Origin: Castellaniella sp049671645
GTDB lineage: Bacteria > Pseudomonadota > Gammaproteobacteria > Burkholderiales > Burkholderiaceae_B
DNA length: 64,000 nt
Direction: 5' to 3'
Assembly (NCBI RefSeq): GCF_049671645.1
Contig: NZ_JBATVG010000002.1
Location: 1 to 64,000, forward strand
The first letter of the stretch is position 1. Every line of letters starts with the position of its first letter. The notes under the pieces are model-generated. The model ran no database searches, was not told the origin of the DNA, and was given only the letters and a program-made list of their open reading frames with translations. The position numbers were made by a program, and so were the translations under genes. Below, in pieces: positions 1 to 8,621 of the stretch.

Positions 1-2
1 CC

Positions 3-89
3 GCCGGCATGATCGTGGGCGATGTCATCACAGAGCCGGCGGTGTCGCCGTTGATCGCCGCAGCGCGGTGCGGGAGCGTCGTCGGATAG
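3..89 (+). CDS. C-terminal end of an ABC transporter ATP-binding protein (partial)
   Basis: An open frame enters from the left edge and stops at a TAG at 87-89. The last 28 residues contain the run GMIVGD, which resembles the end of MacB/LolD-type ATPases, where a final strand of the type 'RDGRIVAD' closes the nucleotide-binding domain. The permease that follows starts about 70 bases later, the usual ATPase-permease order. The call rests mostly on this position. No Walker motif lies inside the window. Confidence 0.4.
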   Translation, partial: AGMIVGDVITEPAVSPLIAAARCGSVVG

Positions 90-159
90 ACAGCCTGGGC
101 CCGGTCGCGCCGCTGCCACGTTCGCCCTGACCGAGGCCTGGCGCGCGGCCTGGCGAGCC

Positions 160-1305
160 ATGGCGCTCAATCGCCTGCGCACCGCGCTGACCTTGCTGGG
201 CATCGTGGTCGGTGTCGCCTCGGTCATCGTCATGCTGGCCGTCGGACGCGGCGCCAAGGAGCAGGTCGTGCGCCAGATGGGCGCCCTGGGCGCCTCGATC
301 ATGTATGTCAGCGGCGGTGTGCCGCCCGAAGGCGGCGTGGCGGGCGTCGTGACGCTGGACGATCTGGATGCCATCGCCGCGCTGCCCGAGATTGCGCACG
401 TCATGCCGGTGATCGGCAATCTGGCCATGCTGCGCCACGGCGCCTATTCGCGTCCCGCCTACGTGGTGGCCAGCACGTCCGATCTGCCGGCGATCCACCA
501 TTGGCCTGTGGCGCGAGGCCGTTTTCACATCGCCGCGGAAAACCGCGAACTGGCGCCCGTGGTCGTGCTGGGCAGCCGCCTGCGCGAACGGTTGCTGCCG
601 GACACGTCCGACCCGCTCGGGCAGTTCGTGCTGATCGACGCCACGCCGTTCGAGGTCATCGGCGTCATGAGCGCCAAGGGCGCCGAATCAGGCTCGGAAA
701 ACTACGACGATCAGGCCTTCATTCCGTTCGAGGCGGGCCGCGCGCGGGTGTTCACCACTGTCGGCGAACCGGAATATGCGGTGATCGAAGCGCGATCGCA
801 GGGGGCTGCCGTTGCGGCCGAATCGGCGATGCGCGAGGTGCTGCGGATGCGACATGGCCGCGAGAGTTTCAGCATCGGCAATGCGGCCGCCAAGCTGCAG
901 GCCGCGGCCGAATCGCAGAACGCCATGACCCTGATGCTGGGCCTGATCGCGGCCGTGTCGCTGCTGGTCGGCGGTATCGGCGTGATGAACGTCATGCTGA
1001 TGACGGTGCGCGAACGCACGCGCGAGATCGGCGTGCGCATGGCCGTCGGCGCGCGCCAGCGCGATGTGTTGCGCCAATTCCTGACGGAAGCCGCCCTGGT
1101 GTCCCTGTTCGGCGGCGCGGCAGGCGTGGCGCTGGGGCTGGGCGTTGGCCTGGCGCTGCTGGCCGCCGGGGTCGAACTGGTGTTTTCCTTGACTGCGATG
1201 CTGGGCGCTTTCGGCTGCGCCGTCGTCACCGGCTTGGTGTCCGGCCTGATGCCGGCTCGGGCCGCCGCCCGGCTCGATCCGGTTGCCGCCCTGGCGGGCG
1301 CATAG
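160..1305 (+). CDS. MacB/FtsX-type ABC transporter permease
   Basis: This is the inner-membrane permease of a MacB-family (type VII) ABC exporter, which moves substrates from the periplasm outward by mechanotransmission. It has one N-terminal membrane helix (about residues 10-28, ending GVASVIVMLAVG), a large periplasmic domain to about residue 250, and three C-terminal helices with the FtsX-family stretch GGIGVMNVMLMTVRERTREI and the following GARQRDVLRQFL. The family pattern (here residues like EAWRAAWRAM in frame upstream of the ATG at 160) suggests that translation begins slightly earlier. I see no ATG, GTG or TTG there, so 160 is kept. It follows an ATPase end and precedes a siderophore receptor, so siderophore efflux or recycling is possible but only inferred. 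Confidence 0.8.
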   Translation: MALNRLRTALTLLGIVVGVASVIVMLAVGRGAKEQVVRQMGALGASIMYVSGGVPPEGGVAGVVTLDDLDAIAALPEIAHVMPVIGNLAMLRHGAYSRPAYVVASTSDLPAIHHWPVARGRFHIAAENRELAPVVVLGSRLRERLLPDTSDPLGQFVLIDATPFEVIGVMSAKGAESGSENYDDQAFIPFEAGRARVFTTVGEPEYAVIEARSQGAAVAAESAMREVLRMRHGRESFSIGNAAAKLQAAAESQNAMTLMLGLIAAVSLLVGGIGVMNVMLMTVRERTREIGVRMAVGARQRDVLRQFLTEAALVSLFGGAAGVALGLGVGLALLAAGVELVFSLTAMLGAFGCAVVTGLVSGLMPARAAARLDPVAALAGA

Positions 1306-1359
1306 GAGAGACCGCTGTTTCTTCTGATGTATCGCAAGAGTCTGGATGATCTGATTTGT

Positions 1360-1381
1360 AAATAATAACTGTTATCGTTTA
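1360..1381 (+). promoter_or_regulatory. Probable Fur box upstream of the siderophore receptor
   Basis: The AT-rich gap before the receptor gene contains the dyad ATAAC-T-GTTAT (1365-1375) inside a longer AT-rich stretch, AATAATAACTGTTATCGTTT. This resembles the 19-bp Fur inverted repeat (GATAAT units). The local composition is far more AT-rich than the surroundings. Iron-dependent repression of a catecholate receptor would be expected. The match is by eye and has mismatches to the Fur consensus. Confidence 0.55.
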
Positions 1382-1436
1382 TATTTTCTTTCCCATTAAG
1401 AAACACTTTGCATCCGCAGCACTTCGAGGAATTCAT

Positions 1437-3728
1437 ATGACTGCACCCAAGGTTCAGGGCCGGGTCCTGACGCCGATTGGCCTTCTCATGGCCCTGGGCC
1501 TGGCCGCCGCTCCCGCGGGGGCGCAATCGACGGAGGGCGTCGCCCAGCTCGACCGCGTCGTCGTCAAGGCCGAACAGGAACTGAAGCAGACCCCGGGGGC
1601 GTCCACCATTACGGCGGCCGACATCCAGAAATCCCCCCCTGCCAACGATGTGTCGGAAATCATCCGCACCATGCCCGGCGTGAACCTGACCGGCAATTCT
1701 TCCAGCGGCCAGCGCGGCAACAACCGCCAGATCGACATTCGCGGCATGGGCCCCGAGAATACCCTGATCCTGGTCGACGGCAAGCCCGTGTCATCGAGGG
1801 GGGCGGTGCGCTTTGGCTGGCGCGGCGAGCGCGACACGCGCGGCGACACCAACTGGGTGCCGCCCGAGCAGATCGAACGCATCGAAGTCCTGCGCGGCCC
1901 GGCCGCCGCCCGCTACGGCAACGGCGCGGCCGGCGGCGTGGTGAACATCATCACCAAGCCTGCCTCGGACAAGCTCACAGGGTCCGTTTCAGTGTATGCC
2001 AACGCCCCGGAGCACAGCGACGAGGGCTCGACCTCCCGCAGCACCTTCAGCCTGGCCGGCCCGATTTCCGACAGCCTGGATTTCCGCCTGACCGGCAGCG
2101 CCGCGAATTTCCAAGGGGATGCGTGGGATATCAATGCGGGGCATGCCTCCGCGCGTGGCGGTAACAATCAGGGCACTTTCCCCGCGGGTCGCGAGGGGTT
2201 CAAGAATCGCGACGTCAATGGCGTACTGAGCTGGAAGCCGACGGCGGGCCACAAGATCGACTTTGAGGCGAGCTACGGGCGTGAAGGCAACATTTACGTT
2301 GGCGACACGCAGAACACGAACACCAACGACATGGTGAAGCGCGAACTGGGCGGCGAGACCAATCGGATCTATCGGCAGGCATATTCGGTGACCCACAATG
2401 GCGACTGGAATGCCGATACTCATACATTGAGCTATCTGCAGTACGAGCAGACGCGCAATACGCGGCTGCTGGAAGGCCTGGCGGGAGGGACCGAAGGGGC
2501 CTTCAACGATCCTGCCAATCCCAAGGTCAATGATGGCGGCTATGGCGACATCAATCTGCGCACGCTGACGGCCCATACCGAACTGAACCGGCGCTTGAAC
2601 TGGGGCGGTATCGACCAAATGGGTACCTTGGGCCTGGAATGGGTGCGTCAGGATCTGGAGGATTATTCGTCCGACTTGAAGCAGCGCAATAGCCAGGCGA
2701 ACGTCCCAGCGCCCCTGGCGGCGTATCAGCCGAAGGCGCATGCGACCATCTATTCCGTCTTTGCCGAAGATAATCTCTATGTGGGCGATCGCTGGACCGT
2801 GACGCCCGGCCTGCGGTTCGACCACCATAGTCTTCAGGGCAACAACTGGAGCCCGTCACTGAACTTGTCTTATCTGCTCAATGAGCAGTGGACGGTCAAG
2901 GCCGGTATTGCCCGGGCCTACAAGGCGCCCAATCTGTACCAGAGCAATTCGGGCTACGCGCTTTATAGCGCGGGCAATGGCTGCTGGGGCAATCCCCCGG
3001 GCGGCGGCAATGGCTGCTTCCTGATGGGGAACTCCGACCTGAAAGCCGAAACCAGCATCAACAAGGAACTGGGTATCGAATTTCATGGAGCGGACGGTCT
3101 GGGCGCCAGCTTGACCTACTTCCATAACGATTATCGGGACAAGATCGAGGCCGGGCGCGCCCCTGTGTCGTCCTTCGTGGCGGGCGGCAAGGTCCAGAAT
3201 GTCTTCCAATGGGAAAACATCCCCCGCGCTGTCGTTCAAGGCATCGAGGGCAACCTGACCTGGCCTTTTGCGCAGGATTGGACGTGGTCCACGAACTTCA
3301 CCTATATGATCGAATCGAAGAACAAGGAGACCGGCGAACATCTGTCCACCATCCCCGAATACACGATCAACAGCGTCCTGGACTGGTCCGTGACGCCTGC
3401 CTGGTCGTTGCGCGCCAAGGCCACGGTCTATGGAGAGCAGGAAGGGCCGAAGTATGACTACTATGGCCAGCCGCTGACCGGCAGCGCCACGGACAAGGTT
3501 CCGCCCTATGCCCTGTTCGGCCTGAGCACGCAGTACAAGGTGAACAAGCATCTGCGGGTGACGGCGGGCGTGGACAATGTGTTCGACAAGCGCATCTTTC
3601 GCCGCGGCAATGCGATTGGGGTGAATCTCTCAGGGCCGCAAGCGGCGCACTACATCTACGGTGCCGGCGCCTACACCTACAACCAGCCTGGTCGGGCCTT
3701 CTTCCTGGAAGTGACCAGCTCGTTCTGA
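1437..3728 (+). CDS. fepA: TonB-dependent ferric enterobactin/catecholate siderophore receptor (FepA/PfeA/BfeA type)
   Basis: Outer-membrane gated barrel that imports ferric catecholate siderophores using TonB-ExbBD energy. It is 763 residues long with a signal peptide (about 1-30, ending PAGAQS), a plug domain (about 45-170) and a 22-strand barrel ending in the aromatic residues typical of BamA substrates (final LEVTSSF). The plug carries signatures I know from FepA, PfeA and BfeA: IDIRGMGPENTLILVDGKPV followed by the arginine-rich GWRGERDTRGDTNWVPPE segment and RIEVLRGPAAARYGNGAAGG. An ATG with AGGA upstream (1424-1427) begins the gene. The Fur-like site just upstream fits iron control. No AraC-type regulator of the BfeR kind is adjacent on this side. 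Confidence 0.92.
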   Translation: MTAPKVQGRVLTPIGLLMALGLAAAPAGAQSTEGVAQLDRVVVKAEQELKQTPGASTITAADIQKSPPANDVSEIIRTMPGVNLTGNSSSGQRGNNRQIDIRGMGPENTLILVDGKPVSSRGAVRFGWRGERDTRGDTNWVPPEQIERIEVLRGPAAARYGNGAAGGVVNIITKPASDKLTGSVSVYANAPEHSDEGSTSRSTFSLAGPISDSLDFRLTGSAANFQGDAWDINAGHASARGGNNQGTFPAGREGFKNRDVNGVLSWKPTAGHKIDFEASYGREGNIYVGDTQNTNTNDMVKRELGGETNRIYRQAYSVTHNGDWNADTHTLSYLQYEQTRNTRLLEGLAGGTEGAFNDPANPKVNDGGYGDINLRTLTAHTELNRRLNWGGIDQMGTLGLEWVRQDLEDYSSDLKQRNSQANVPAPLAAYQPKAHATIYSVFAEDNLYVGDRWTVTPGLRFDHHSLQGNNWSPSLNLSYLLNEQWTVKAGIARAYKAPNLYQSNSGYALYSAGNGCWGNPPGGGNGCFLMGNSDLKAETSINKELGIEFHGADGLGASLTYFHNDYRDKIEAGRAPVSSFVAGGKVQNVFQWENIPRAVVQGIEGNLTWPFAQDWTWSTNFTYMIESKNKETGEHLSTIPEYTINSVLDWSVTPAWSLRAKATVYGEQEGPKYDYYGQPLTGSATDKVPPYALFGLSTQYKVNKHLRVTAGVDNVFDKRIFRRGNAIGVNLSGPQAAHYIYGAGAYTYNQPGRAFFLEVTSSF

Positions 3729-3756
3729 TCGATCCGTCGCTGTGATTCATCCGTCC

Positions 3757-3790
3757 CATGCCCCTTTTCCCAAGGGGCATGGGGCTTTTG
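3757..3790 (+). terminator. Rho-independent terminator after the siderophore receptor
   Basis: A perfect 10-bp stem, CATGCCCCTT (3757-3766) and AAGGGGCATG (3772-3781), is followed by GGGGCTTTT. It lies 30 bases past the receptor stop codon, between this gene and the convergent YidB-like gene. Confidence 0.75.
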
Positions 3791-3937
3791 CCTTGATCCG
3801 CTTGTCGCCTGAAGTCGTTGACGGCTTTCGAGCGACGGGATCGGATTGGCAGGCGCGGGTGGATGCCGTGCTGAAGTGCTGGCTGAAGGCGCACAGCGCC
3901 TGGGCCGCTGCCTTTGGCGGCGGTCCGGGGGTTGGGC

Positions 3938-4498
3938 TTAGCGGGAACCCGCCTTGCCCGCCATGCGCAGGATGTCGTCCAGGGCGTTGCCGTCGCCATT
4001 CGCGTCGAGCAGCGAGTTCAGGCTGCCGAGCAGGCCGCCCTGGCCGCCGGAGCTGCCCAGCAGGCCCCCCAGCAGGCCGCCCATGGACGGTTGTGACGGG
4101 GCAGCCTGGCTCGCGCCGCCTTGCCGGGACATGAATCCCGCGACCAGCGTGGCCAGCAGGGGCAGCATCTGCTTGAGTACGGCGGGGTCCAGCCCGCTGT
4201 CCGAAGCGGCGTGCCGGGCGACGGTGCGGCTGACGTCCTTGGAACCAAAAATCTGTCCCAGCACGTCGTTGCCCCGGGCCGTGTCGGCGGGCTGCAGCCC
4301 GTCGGCGTCGCCCGCAAGGCCCAGGCTGCCTAGCAGGCTATCCAGTCCGCCCGCGCCCTGCGCCTGTTTCTGGAAGCCGCCCATCACGGCGGGCAGCAGT
4401 GCCTGAGCGCCGCTGGCGGCCTGCGTTTCGCTGATGCCAAGCTGGCGGGCCAGAGATTCCAGCCCGCCGGCCTGGGCGAGGATGTCGGTGATTTGCAT
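3938..4498 (-). CDS. YidB-like DUF937 protein
   Basis: A 186-residue protein of the YidB/DUF937 family, whose function is unknown. The N-terminal half (MQITDILAQAGGLESLARQL, then LLPAVMGGFQKQAQ) has the helical pattern of that family. The C-terminal third is a glycine-rich region (GGLLGGLLGSSGGQGGLLGSL) followed by an acidic, calcium-site-like stretch DANGDGNALDDIL. The start was set at 4498, where a GAGATCTCT stretch precedes the ATG. Longer upstream codons read as non-coding. A second small DUF gene lies 74 bases upstream on the same strand, so the two may be co-transcribed. Confidence 0.8.
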   Translation of the reverse strand: MQITDILAQAGGLESLARQLGISETQAASGAQALLPAVMGGFQKQAQGAGGLDSLLGSLGLAGDADGLQPADTARGNDVLGQIFGSKDVSRTVARHAASDSGLDPAVLKQMLPLLATLVAGFMSRQGGASQAAPSQPSMGGLLGGLLGSSGGQGGLLGSLNSLLDANGDGNALDDILRMAGKAGSR

Positions 4499-4572
4499 AA
4501 GAGATCTCTCTTGACGCGGGTGGCGGCCCCTGCGGGCGGGCCGACATGCAGCGCAGCCCGCAGGATGAGGAT

Positions 4573-4950
4573 TCAGTCCAGGAGGTCGGCCGGCACGTTG
4601 CCGCCGTTTTCCGCAAGGCGGGCCAGCACAGCTTTGTGCAGCCACATGTTCATTTGCGCGGAATCCCCCATCTTGTCCGCCGGGCAGCCCAGTTCGGTCG
4701 CCAGTTCCTTGCGCGCGCCCAGGCTGCTGTCCATGTCCAGCAGCTTCATCAGGTCGACGATGGAGGTCTTCCAGTTCAGCTTCTGGGCGTTGGCGGCGGC
4801 TTTCTGTTCCAGCTGACCCACCACGTCCACGACGGAAATCGCGGGGCTGGCCGTCGCCACCGGGCCGCTCGAAGCCGCGGTGTCAGGTGCCGGGGCGGCC
4901 TGCGCGCCGCCGAAACCCAGTTTTTCGAGAATGGTGCTGAACAGACCCAT
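4573..4950 (-). CDS. DUF3597 domain protein
   Basis: A 125-residue protein matching the DUF3597 pattern: N-terminal MGLFSTILEKLGFG, an alanine/proline-rich linker (about 16-36), then a helical domain with VVGQLEQKAAANAQKLNWKT, SIVDLMKLLDMDSSLGARKE and LGCPADKMGDSAQMNMWLHK. The domain resembles small LysM-associated modules, but the function is unknown. GGAGATCGTC precedes the ATG at a good spacing. It shares strand and neighbourhood with the YidB-like gene. Confidence 0.85.
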   Translation of the reverse strand: MGLFSTILEKLGFGGAQAAPAPDTAASSGPVATASPAISVVDVVGQLEQKAAANAQKLNWKTSIVDLMKLLDMDSSLGARKELATELGCPADKMGDSAQMNMWLHKAVLARLAENGGNVPADLLD

Positions 4951-5115
4951 GACGATCTCCTTGAGGATTCTATGAACGGTTGAGGGCTCATTTGATCACT
5001 TCAGGGGCGGCAGGGGCGGCTTCTTGACATTGTTTGATGGTGCCTTCGCCGCTTGGGGCCTTGCGTTCGACAGCGGGCAGGCCCGGCGCGATCTCCTTGA
5101 TTAGTGTGAAAGGCC

Positions 5116-5892
5116 CTAACCCGCCTTCCTGGGCCGCCCCCGGGGCGCCGGGCTGACGCGCCGGGACGCCAGGCGCCCCAGGTGCGTCAGGAAGATCTTT
5201 TCCCCCAGCGCCCACTGCCCGTGCAGGGCGGCTTCGATCTGCAGCCCTTGCGGCTCGGACAGGCCGGCGGCCAGGCGCTTGCGCCAGGCCGCCTGGCGGG
5301 CGAAGGGCGTATCGCCTTCGCGCCAGTAGTCGGGGTGGTCCAGCAGCCAGCCGGCGGCGTTGGCCGCCTGCCCGGCGTGTTCCGCCGCCGAGGACCATGG
5401 CCACTGGATGGCGGTGGCCACGTGGCCGGTTTCGGTCGCCAGCGATTCCACCCAGATCATGGCGGGCAGCACCCAGCGGCCCGGCTCCAGCAGAGCGTTG
5501 TGATAGCGGCCCGCGTACACGCGGGTGCGCAGCAGTCCCGACCCCATGCGTCGCCCCAGCGCCTGCATCAGGCGCGGCAGGGACTGGGCGTCGCCGGGCG
5601 TGGCCAGCAGTGTGATCCGGTCGGGCAGGATGGCCCAGGCGTGGATGGCGACGGCGGCCATGCCGGTGCCGGTGCCGGGCGGCGTAGCCTGCCCGGCGGT
5701 CGGGTAGGACGGTCCGGAGGGTGAGACGCCCGTCGGGCGGGCCGATGCGCGGGCTTCTTCAGCCAGCCAGCTGGCGATCCGGTCCAGAGCGGCGCCTGGC
5801 GCCGGCGCGTCGGCGGGCGCCAGCGGCCGGGCGAACCGGGCTTGCGCCAGTTGCGGGATGCGGGGGGCATACAGGCGAGGAAGGCGGGCCAT
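5116..5892 (-). CDS. Degenerate REP-associated tyrosine transposase-like protein (RAYT/Y1_Tnp relative)
   Basis: A 258-residue protein with the outline of RAYT proteins (IS200-like Y1 transposases that act on REP palindromes). The N-terminus is MARLPRLYAPR. Residues 85-99 (AWAILPDRITLLATP) align with the HUH strand, canonically like 'YVLMPNHVHLLVTP'. LMQALGRRM (108-116) covers the catalytic-tyrosine helix, WPWSS is at 164-168, and the C-terminus has WALGEKIF and RGRPRK (251-256). The HUH histidines read D-R-I-T here and the tyrosine position reads M, so strand cleavage should be lost. A proline/threonine-rich insert (about 51-78) is extra. The intact length suggests domestication rather than simple decay. 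The 165 bases downstream hold nothing I can support. Confidence 0.75.
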   Translation of the reverse strand: MARLPRLYAPRIPQLAQARFARPLAPADAPAPGAALDRIASWLAEEARASARPTGVSPSGPSYPTAGQATPPGTGTGMAAVAIHAWAILPDRITLLATPGDAQSLPRLMQALGRRMGSGLLRTRVYAGRYHNALLEPGRWVLPAMIWVESLATETGHVATAIQWPWSSAAEHAGQAANAAGWLLDHPDYWREGDTPFARQAAWRKRLAAGLSEPQGLQIEAALHGQWALGEKIFLTHLGRLASRRVSPAPRGRPRKAG

Positions 5893-6007
5893 GGTGTGTG
5901 TTGAAGCCGTTTCTGGCCAACGTATCCGTCAAGGTCTTAGATTATAGAAGTCTTGCGCGCGGGCTCGCTGCCATGCAACATGACACGGATGCCATGACTC
6001 ATGCTTC

Positions 6008-6029
6008 AATTCAAACGATCGTTTGAATT
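6008..6029 (+). promoter_or_regulatory. PsrA/FadP-type TetR operator
   Basis: A perfect 22-bp palindrome with centre TTCAAACGATCGTTTGAA lies 158-179 bases before the FadN-type start codon. It fits the published PsrA consensus (C/G)AAAC-N2-4-GTTT(G/C), used by a TetR-family repressor of fatty-acid degradation that responds to acyl-CoA. A near-identical site lies at 28306-28325, upstream of another acyl-CoA gene pair. The regulator itself is not in the window. Confidence 0.8.
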
Positions 6030-6186
6030 TTGATCGTAAATCAGCGACAATCAGGAAATCGGCTTTCGGCAAGGGATCGGAGGATCCCCTGGACCACAGG
6101 ATGCCAGGAGCACCCGGCTTCCAGGGCCGACATGCCAGGGAGTCCCCCATCCGGGATCTTCCATCATTGTGAGAGGACACCATATC

Positions 6187-8610
6187 ATGCAAACCAGTCA
6201 GTCCGCCCCCTTGTTCATCCGCCGCGTGGCGGTGTGCGGCGCCGGGGTCATGGGCGCGCAGATCGCCGCCCATTGCGTCAATGCCGGCGTGCCGGTGGTG
6301 CTGTTCGACCTGGCCAAGGACGACGGCCAGGGCGGCAAGAACGCCATCGTGGGCCGCGCCATCGCCCAGCTGAAGAAACTGAACCCCGCGCCTCTGGGGG
6401 TGGACAAGCTGGCGGACCTGATCACCCCGGCCAACTACGACGAAGACCTGCATCTGCTGGCCGATTGCGACGTGGTCATCGAGGCCATCGCCGAACGCCT
6501 GGACTGGAAGCGCGACCTGTACCATAAGCTGGCCCCGGCATTGAACCCGCATGCCATCGTCGCCAGCAACACGTCCGGCCTGTCGATCACGTCCCTGTCC
6601 GAGGCCCTGCCGGAAACCCTGCGCCATCGTTTCTGCGGCGTGCACTTCTTCAATCCGCCGCGCTACATGCCGCTGGTGGAACTGATCCCCACCGCCGCCA
6701 CCGAACCGGCCCTGCTGGATCACCTGGAAACCTTCCTGGTGTCACAACTGGGCAAGGGCGTGGTCCGAGCCAAGGACACGCCGAATTTCATCGGCAACCG
6801 CATCGGCGTATTCGGCATCCTGTCCGTGTTTCATCATACCCAGGTCTTCGATCTGCCCTACGAACTGGTGGACGATCTGACCGGCACCCGCCTGGGACGC
6901 GCCAAATCCGGCACCTATCGCACGGCGGACGTGGTCGGACTGGACACCTTGGCGCACGTCATCGATACCATGAAGGATCAACTGCCCGATGATCCCTTCC
7001 ACGCGCATTTCACGATCCCGCCCGTGCTGGCCGGCCTGATCGAGAAGGGCGCTTTGGGCCAGAAGACCAAGGCGGGCTTCTTCAAGAAAGAAGGCAAGCA
7101 GATCCTGCGCCTGGACCCCAAGGCCGGCGCCTATGTGCCCTCCGGCGAAAAGGCCGATGACGAGGTCAAGGACATCCTGAAGGAGCGCGATCCCGCCAAG
7201 CGCCTGCAGGCCTTGCATGATTCCGATCATCCTCAGGCGCAGTTCCTGTGGGCGGTGCTGCGCGACACCTTCCACTACAGCGCCGTGCATCTGGGCGACA
7301 TCGCCGAGAGCGCGCGTGAACTGGACCAAGCCATGAAATGGGGCTTCGGCCACAGCTTCGGTCCGTTCGAGATCTGGCAGGCCGCCGGCTGGCAGCGCGT
7401 GGCCGGCTGGATCAACGAAGACATCGCCGCCGGCAAGACCTTGTCGCCGGCTCCGCTGCCTGCCTGGGCGACCAGCGGCCCGGTCTGGGACACGCAGGCC
7501 GTGCATACGCCGGCGGGCTCCTTCAGCCCGGCCCGCAATGCCTATGTGCCGCGCAGCGCGCTGCCGGTCTACCAGCGTCAGGTCGGCGCGCCGCGTCTGG
7601 TGGGTGAGGGCCCGGCGATCGCGCCTGCCGTCGTCTACGAGAACGACGCCATCCTGTGCTGGACGCTGCCCGCGCCGCACCCTCAGGACGTGCTGATCGC
7701 ATCCTTCAAAACCAAGATGCATACGCTCAGTCCCGACGTGGTGCGCGGCGTGATCCACGCCGTGGACCTGGCGGAACAGGGCTACAAGGCCCTGGTCATC
7801 GGCCAGCTGGAGGACCCGTTCTCGGCCGGCGCCGACCTGAAGGCCATGCTGCCGGCCTTCATGACGGGCGGGGTCAAGGCTGTCGAGCCCATCCAGAAGG
7901 AAATGCAGGACATGGTGCTGCGCGTGCGCTATGCCCAGGTGCCGGTGGTGGCCGCCGTGGCGGGCCTGGCCCTGGGCGGCGGTTGTGAATTGTCCGTGCA
8001 TTGCGCCCGCCGCGTGGCCCATCTGGAAACCTATATCGGACTGGTCGAAGTCGGCATCGGCCTGGTGCCGGGGGCGGGCGGCATCACCTACAGCGCCCGT
8101 CGCGCCGCGGAGATCCAGGCCCAGTCGGCCCCGGACGCCCCTCTGCTGGCCTACGTGAAGAACTTCGTGCTGTCCGTGGCCACGGCCCGCGTGTCGAAGT
8201 CCGCCCTGGAAGCCCGCGAGATCGGCTACCTGCGCGATTCCGACCCTATCGTCATGAACCGTCACGAACTGCTGTACGTGGCCGTGCGTGAAGCCGCCAA
8301 TCTGGCCGAGCAGGGCTATCGCGCGCCGCTGGCCGCCCGTTTCCCTGTGGCCGGGCGAGATGCCATCGCCACCTTGCGGGCGCAGCTGGTCAATATGCAC
8401 GTAGGCGGCTACATCAGCGACTACGACTTCCACATCGGCCTGGAAGTGGCCACGGCCATCTGCGGCGGGGATGTCGATCCCGGCAGCCTGGTGGATGAAG
8501 CCTGGATGCTGAAACTGGAACGTCAGGCCTTCCTGGGCCTGCTGGCCAACCCCAAGACACAAGAGCGCATTGCCGGGCTGCTGCAGACCGGCAAGCCCGT
8601 CCGCAATTAA
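6187..8610 (+). CDS. FadN-type fused 3-hydroxyacyl-CoA dehydrogenase/enoyl-CoA hydratase
   Basis: Bifunctional beta-oxidation enzyme (807 residues) that hydrates enoyl-CoA and oxidises 3-hydroxyacyl-CoA with NAD. The domain order is dehydrogenase first, as in Bacillus FadN, and not hydratase first as in FadB. The Rossmann motif GAGVMGAQIAAH is near residue 18 and the catalytic-histidine segment RFCGVHFFNPPRYMPLVELIP near 150. A C-terminal helical dehydrogenase part follows, then a crotonase domain from about 500 with oxyanion residues FSAGADL and GLALGGGCELS, and EVGIGLVPGAGG. The start is the ATG at 6187, nine bases after GAGAGGA. The ORF also has an in-frame GTG at 6169. It is 11 bases upstream of the thiolase and under the TetR-type operator. 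Confidence 0.93.
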   Translation: MQTSQSAPLFIRRVAVCGAGVMGAQIAAHCVNAGVPVVLFDLAKDDGQGGKNAIVGRAIAQLKKLNPAPLGVDKLADLITPANYDEDLHLLADCDVVIEAIAERLDWKRDLYHKLAPALNPHAIVASNTSGLSITSLSEALPETLRHRFCGVHFFNPPRYMPLVELIPTAATEPALLDHLETFLVSQLGKGVVRAKDTPNFIGNRIGVFGILSVFHHTQVFDLPYELVDDLTGTRLGRAKSGTYRTADVVGLDTLAHVIDTMKDQLPDDPFHAHFTIPPVLAGLIEKGALGQKTKAGFFKKEGKQILRLDPKAGAYVPSGEKADDEVKDILKERDPAKRLQALHDSDHPQAQFLWAVLRDTFHYSAVHLGDIAESARELDQAMKWGFGHSFGPFEIWQAAGWQRVAGWINEDIAAGKTLSPAPLPAWATSGPVWDTQAVHTPAGSFSPARNAYVPRSALPVYQRQVGAPRLVGEGPAIAPAVVYENDAILCWTLPAPHPQDVLIASFKTKMHTLSPDVVRGVIHAVDLAEQGYKALVIGQLEDPFSAGADLKAMLPAFMTGGVKAVEPIQKEMQDMVLRVRYAQVPVVAAVAGLALGGGCELSVHCARRVAHLETYIGLVEVGIGLVPGAGGITYSARRAAEIQAQSAPDAPLLAYVKNFVLSVATARVSKSALEAREIGYLRDSDPIVMNRHELLYVAVREAANLAEQGYRAPLAARFPVAGRDAIATLRAQLVNMHVGGYISDYDFHIGLEVATAICGGDVDPGSLVDEAWMLKLERQAFLGLLANPKTQERIAGLLQTGKPVRN

Positions 8611-8621
8611 GGAGACCTTCG

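Noticed and set aside
4988..5404. Minus-strand open frame overlapping the end of the RAYT-like gene
   Set aside because: Most of it is an out-of-frame copy of the transposase-like gene. The last 40 residues beyond it are low-complexity and have no ribosome binding site of their own.
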